In this document: positions 60,615 through 64,000 of the stretch, one piece after another
How the letters are laid out: the number at the start of each line of letters is the position of its first letter
How positions within the stretch are numbered: position 1 is the stretch's first letter
Assembly (NCBI GenBank): GCA_041855445.1
Contig: JBHAEG010000039.1
Coordinates: 62,001 to 126,000 of the forward strand
From: Faucicola sp041855445
Lineage (GTDB): Bacteria; Pseudomonadota; Gammaproteobacteria; Pseudomonadales; Moraxellaceae
Direction of reading: 5' to 3'
Length of the DNA: 64,000 nt
Notes under the pieces: generated by a model
The model's database searches: none
Told to the model about the DNA's origin: nothing
What the model saw: only the letters and a program-made list of their open reading frames with translations
Program-made: the position numbers and the translations under genes

Positions 60615-60624
60615 TTGTTGCCAG

Positions 60625-62793
60625 CTATGACTGATTTGCTTCTAACATAATCTTCGCAGCTTCAATAATATACGCTTCATTTTCTGCCAATTTTGGACGC
60701 TCACTTTCTTTGATTTTTGCCAGTGCCTCAGTTTCTGCATCGGTTGTCGCTTGATAATCGTCCCAATTTTTATAAATTGCTTGTCCTGTTGCCTTACGGC
60801 GAGTATTTTCTGCAATTAACATTAAACTTTCAATTTTATGCAAATAAGCTCGGCGGTCATCAATATTTAATTTCACAGGTTTTTTATCATCATTCATTTG
60901 ACGAATTTTATTAAGACTCATTAAGTAGTTAAACTGTGGGTCTTTTTCTTGACGTTTTTTAGATAATTCGTTTAATGTTTGAATAGTTGCTTGAGCATAT
61001 TTACCTTCAGGCTTATAAGGAGTCGTACGAATAGTATCCCATTGTAATGGATTTTTTTGGCTACGCTCGCCAAACTCTGCACCTTCATGAATGTTTACAA
61101 GTTGAATATCAGGTATTACCCCTTTATTTTGTGTACTTCCACCTGTGATACGGTAAAATTTTCGTTGGGTCAAAGCTGCCGAGCCAAGTTGTAAGTTGTC
61201 AAGCTGAATTTGGGCTGAGCCTTTGCCTGTAGTGGTGCTTCCAACAACTAAGCCTCGTCCATAATCTTGAATAGTTGCAGCAAAAATTTCACTAGCAGAC
61301 GCTGAGCCAAGATTGATAAGGACACTCATCATACCTGTGTATAATTGTTTACCACCATCTTTGTCTTCATAAACTTGGACATTACCCCGATTGTCACGAA
61401 TTTGAACCAATGGCCCTTGTTTAATAAATAAGCCTAACATTTTTGTGACTTCATCAAGCGAGCCACCAGGATTGTTGCGTAAATCAACCACTAAGCCATC
61501 AATATTTTGTTCTTTTAACGCTTTTACGGCATTTTCTGTATCAATACTAACACTGCGATAGCTTTCGCCTGCCCGCCGTGCCTTATAGTTTAAATAAAAA
61601 CTTGGAATTTCTATAACACCAATGCGATGTTCTTTACCCGTTGTATCTTTTACTGTGACCACACGATGTGTCACGCCTGATTCTTCTTGTTGAATAATGT
61701 CACGCACTAAGGTAACATTTCGAGCAGTGTTGTCAGGTGAATTTGGTGATTTCACACGAATAGTGACTGGTGTTCCTTTTTTACCACGAATAAGGCTAAC
61801 AATTTCACGAGTAGACCAGCCTACCGTATCAACCATAGTTTTACCATCTTCAGCAACACCAATAATTAAATCATTCGCCTTAATCTGTCCTGAACGTGAG
61901 GCAGGTCCACCATCAACAAGGCTAGCGATTTTGGTATAATCTGGATTTTTACGGTCTGGCTGAATAGATACGCCAATACCAACTAATTCAAGACTTGATT
62001 GAATTTGCATTTCGTTCGCTTGAATAGGGGCAAAATAGTTACTATGCGGGTCATACACACTCATTGCCGAATTCAATAAATTTTCCATAATTTGGTCATT
62101 ATTGATACGGTCTAGTTGCCCTTTTTGACGGTTTAATCGACTTAATAAAACTTCGTTTGGACTACGTTGTTCATTACGAATTAAGTCTTGAGTATTATAT
62201 TTATCAGGATTGTCAGAAAAAACTTTTTCTTTGGCTTTTTCTTCTTCTTGATTAAGAGTAACAGTGATTAATTGGTAAGTAAGCTGTTGTTCCCAATATT
62301 TTTTTTGCTCATTAGCATTTTTAAAAAATGGTTGTTTTTCACGGTCAATCACAATACTATCTTGACGTTTTAAATTAACATTACTTTTTAAAAATTTATT
62401 GGCAAAAGCATAATATTCATTAGCACGTTGTTGAAAACGTTGATAAATAGCAAATCCTGCGGTTAAATCTCCTCGTTTTAGATAGTCAGCAAAATTCTCA
62501 GCATATTTTTTCTCAAATTCATCAATATCTGATTGTAAAAAAAAGACACGATTGTTATCAAGTGCATCAATATATGCCGTTAATATTTCTTTACCTGTTT
62601 TGTTATCTAGTTTTTTATCAAGATAATGACTGCGGTCGAGCAATGCGGCAACTTGACGTGTAACCATTCGTTGTTCGTTGTTAATCTCGCTTTTAACTTG
62701 GCTATCAGCAGTTGCTACTTGATAACCTTGCCCTAAAATAGCTCCACCTATGACAAGGGCTAATACGCTAGCGGTTAATTGTTTATATTGCAT
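60625..62793 (-). CDS. prc: Tail-specific protease Prc
   Basis: A 722-residue periplasmic S41 protease that degrades misfolded or tagged envelope proteins and trims lipoprotein and peptidoglycan-hydrolase substrates. The N-terminal signal/anchor (about 7-28) is followed by the helical Prc domain (NRVFFLQSDIDEFEKKY), a PDZ domain (LELVGIGVSIQPD to GPASRSGQIKANDLIIGV) and the catalytic core. The latter has Ser in NLGSASASEIFAA (near 498) and Lys in TTTGKGSAQIQL (near 524). A C-terminal helical extension of about 130 residues completes the Prc architecture and separates it from the shorter S41 protein at 44173. Confidence 0.96.
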   Translation of the reverse strand: MQYKQLTASVLALVIGGAILGQGYQVATADSQVKSEINNEQRMVTRQVAALLDRSHYLDKKLDNKTGKEILTAYIDALDNNRVFFLQSDIDEFEKKYAENFADYLKRGDLTAGFAIYQRFQQRANEYYAFANKFLKSNVNLKRQDSIVIDREKQPFFKNANEQKKYWEQQLTYQLITVTLNQEEEKAKEKVFSDNPDKYNTQDLIRNEQRSPNEVLLSRLNRQKGQLDRINNDQIMENLLNSAMSVYDPHSNYFAPIQANEMQIQSSLELVGIGVSIQPDRKNPDYTKIASLVDGGPASRSGQIKANDLIIGVAEDGKTMVDTVGWSTREIVSLIRGKKGTPVTIRVKSPNSPDNTARNVTLVRDIIQQEESGVTHRVVTVKDTTGKEHRIGVIEIPSFYLNYKARRAGESYRSVSIDTENAVKALKEQNIDGLVVDLRNNPGGSLDEVTKMLGLFIKQGPLVQIRDNRGNVQVYEDKDGGKQLYTGMMSVLINLGSASASEIFAATIQDYGRGLVVGSTTTGKGSAQIQLDNLQLGSAALTQRKFYRITGGSTQNKGVIPDIQLVNIHEGAEFGERSQKNPLQWDTIRTTPYKPEGKYAQATIQTLNELSKKRQEKDPQFNYLMSLNKIRQMNDDKKPVKLNIDDRRAYLHKIESLMLIAENTRRKATGQAIYKNWDDYQATTDAETEALAKIKESERPKLAENEAYIIEAAKIMLEANQS

Positions 62794-62922
62794 GGTTATA
62801 CCTATCGTTAATAGTTTTTAAGTCAATAAAAGAAATCGGCAACTTATCTTAACATTGCCGATTTTTCCAAACTATACAAAACTTGTAAAGATTATTTTCA
62901 TCTTTTGCAATTATTTGAACAT

Positions 62923-64000
62923 TTACACAATACCTAATAATGTTAGTAACTGTTCTTGGCTAAGTAGCTGTTTTTCACCGTCTTGGCGATTAACATATTC
63001 AAGTTTATTTTCAGCTAAATTACGCTCTGAAACGACAATACGATGTGGAATACCAATTAACTCTAAATCAGCAAATTTTACCCCCACTCGTTCATCTCTA
63101 TCATCAATTAATACATCAACACCTTTATTTTTTAATAATTGATAAAGTTGTTCAGCTGTATGGGCAACATTGTCATCTTTGGACTTCATCGGTACAATAA
63201 CAACATCAAATGGAGCTATCGTTTCACCTGTGCTACTGGTTCGCCAGATAATGCCTTTTTCATCATGATTTTGTTCAATAGCAGCTGCCACAATACGTGT
63301 TACACCAATACCATAACAACCCATTGTCGTAATCGCTGGCTTACCATCAATGCCCATGACGCTACAGTTTAATGCTTTAGCATATTTATCTCCAAGCTGA
63401 AAAATATGCCCAACTTCGATACCTCGTTTAATATGTATCGTGCCTTGCCCATCTGGTGATAAATCGCCCTCAACAACATTACGAATGTCAGCAACTTGGG
63501 TAATTTTTGCATCTCTATCCCAATTAACCCCTGTCGTGTGCATATGTGGTTTGTTTGCACCACTCACAAAGTCAGCTAACACACTAGCACTTCTATCCAC
63601 AATGACTGGCATATTTAAATTAACGCCAATATAACCTTTGTATAACCCTGCCTGTTGCATTTCTTCTTCACTAGCAAAAGTTAAAGGAGATTTAACTAAA
63701 TCTAATTTTTCAGCTTTAATCTCATTTAATGTGTGGTCGCCTCGCAATATCAATGCCACTAAAGTAACCGAACCATCTTCACTGGGCTGACCATGCACAA
63801 TAAGAGTTTTGACGGTTTGTGCCAGTGGCAAACCTAAATGTTCTGCCACTTGTTCACAAGTAGGCATATTTGGTGTATCAACATCTTGCATACTTTGTGT
63901 TGGCTCTGGACGTATATGCGTACAAACCGCCTCTGCCAATTCTATATTTGCAGCATAATCAGAGCTATCAGAAAACACAATATCATCTTCACCACTGCTC
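62923..64000 (-). CDS. proS: Prolyl-tRNA synthetase, C-terminal part (partial)
   Basis: The gene runs off the right edge; the frame is open to 64000 and starts inside the protein with GEDDIVFSDSSDYAANIELA. The visible 358 residues contain most of the INS editing domain that clears Ala-tRNA(Pro) (VKTLIVHG, LILRGDHTLNEIKAEKL), then the rest of the class II core (DKYAKALNCSVMGIDGKP, MGCYGIGVTRIVAAAIEQN) and the anticodon-binding domain (FDVVIVPMKSKDD, LIDDRDERVGVKFADLELIG). The stop lies 129 bp upstream of prc on the same strand. Confidence 0.97.
   Translation of the reverse strand, partial: SSGEDDIVFSDSSDYAANIELAEAVCTHIRPEPTQSMQDVDTPNMPTCEQVAEHLGLPLAQTVKTLIVHGQPSEDGSVTLVALILRGDHTLNEIKAEKLDLVKSPLTFASEEEMQQAGLYKGYIGVNLNMPVIVDRSASVLADFVSGANKPHMHTTGVNWDRDAKITQVADIRNVVEGDLSPDGQGTIHIKRGIEVGHIFQLGDKYAKALNCSVMGIDGKPAITTMGCYGIGVTRIVAAAIEQNHDEKGIIWRTSSTGETIAPFDVVIVPMKSKDDNVAHTAEQLYQLLKNKGVDVLIDDRDERVGVKFADLELIGIPHRIVVSERNLAENKLEYVNRQDGEKQLLSQEQLLTLLGIV

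Noticed and set aside
60595..60616. Reading the palindrome after prc as a plain intrinsic terminator
   Set aside because: The hairpin is real, but no T tract follows on the minus strand (TTGATTGACG), and the sequence matches the GacA box exactly, so a regulatory site is preferred.
1..64000. Mobile elements, prophage, CRISPR arrays, toxin-antitoxin or defence islands
   Set aside because: No transposase, integrase, direct-repeat array, restriction or toxin genes were seen; the genes are almost all core metabolism, translation or envelope functions.
1..64000. DNA uptake sequences of the Haemophilus (AAGTGCGGT) or Neisseria (GCCGTCTGAA) type
   Set aside because: Not noticed in repeated use despite the pilT/pilU genes; a proper k-mer count was not possible by eye.

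Overview
This is an AT-rich stretch of a gammaproteobacterial chromosome, most likely from a member of the Moraxellaceae; Moraxella seems likelier than Acinetobacter, but this is judged by eye. The clues are a pilT-pilU pair divergent from yggS, a TyrA-AroA fusion, hemJ, the order carA...carB-greA, tandem 600-residue acyl-CoA dehydrogenases and low GC. Nearly all of it is core chromosome. I see no tRNA, rRNA, CRISPR array, insertion sequence or prophage.

Layout. 1-5.5 kb: 5' end of ribF, a GNAT acetyltransferase, a membrane protein, the pilus-retraction ATPases pilU and pilT, yggS and greA. 5.6-13.1 kb: a carbamoyl-phosphate synthase operon in which carA and carB are separated by four genes for unknown exported proteins, preceded by an attenuator-like leader. 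13.2-18.8 kb: class I fumarase, an outer-membrane protein, then ahcY under an SAH riboswitch, followed by metF. 18.9-25.7 kb: bioA, a possible small RNA gene, a NYN-domain nuclease with rsmE, and two acyl-CoA dehydrogenases. 25.8-34.4 kb: peroxiredoxin, uvrB, two ubiquinone hydroxylases, rpsB-tsf and a thioredoxin-like protein. 34.5-42.5 kb: metY, glyQ and glyS separated by two exported-protein genes, an SCP2-like protein and bioB. 42.5-52 kb: gspE, an S41 protease, gpmI, 6S RNA, rarD, the tyrA-aroA fusion and a PfkB kinase. 52-64 kb: a cold-shock gene with a long leader, bioF, hemJ, a Sel1-repeat protein, metX-metW, nfuA, prfC, slyD, a Csr/Rsm-type small RNA, prc and the 3' part of proS.

Themes. 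Methionine and SAM recycling recurs (metX, metW, metY, metF, ahcY), as does biotin synthesis (bioA, bioB, bioF at three separate loci). Type IV pilus and type II secretion ATPases are present. The most interesting finding is a roughly 215-nt minus-strand RNA at about 60327-60541. It has eight GGA motifs, several in hairpin loops, and ends in an intrinsic terminator. About 65 bp upstream of its inferred start is a perfect TGTAAG-N6-CTTACA palindrome, the GacA box of Pseudomonas rsm promoters. I infer a CsrA-sequestering RNA of the CsrB/RsmZ type under GacS/GacA control. The second point of interest is the carA leader, with a 14-codon open frame enclosed in a terminator-like hairpin. All promoter, RNA and terminator calls were made by eye, without computation.
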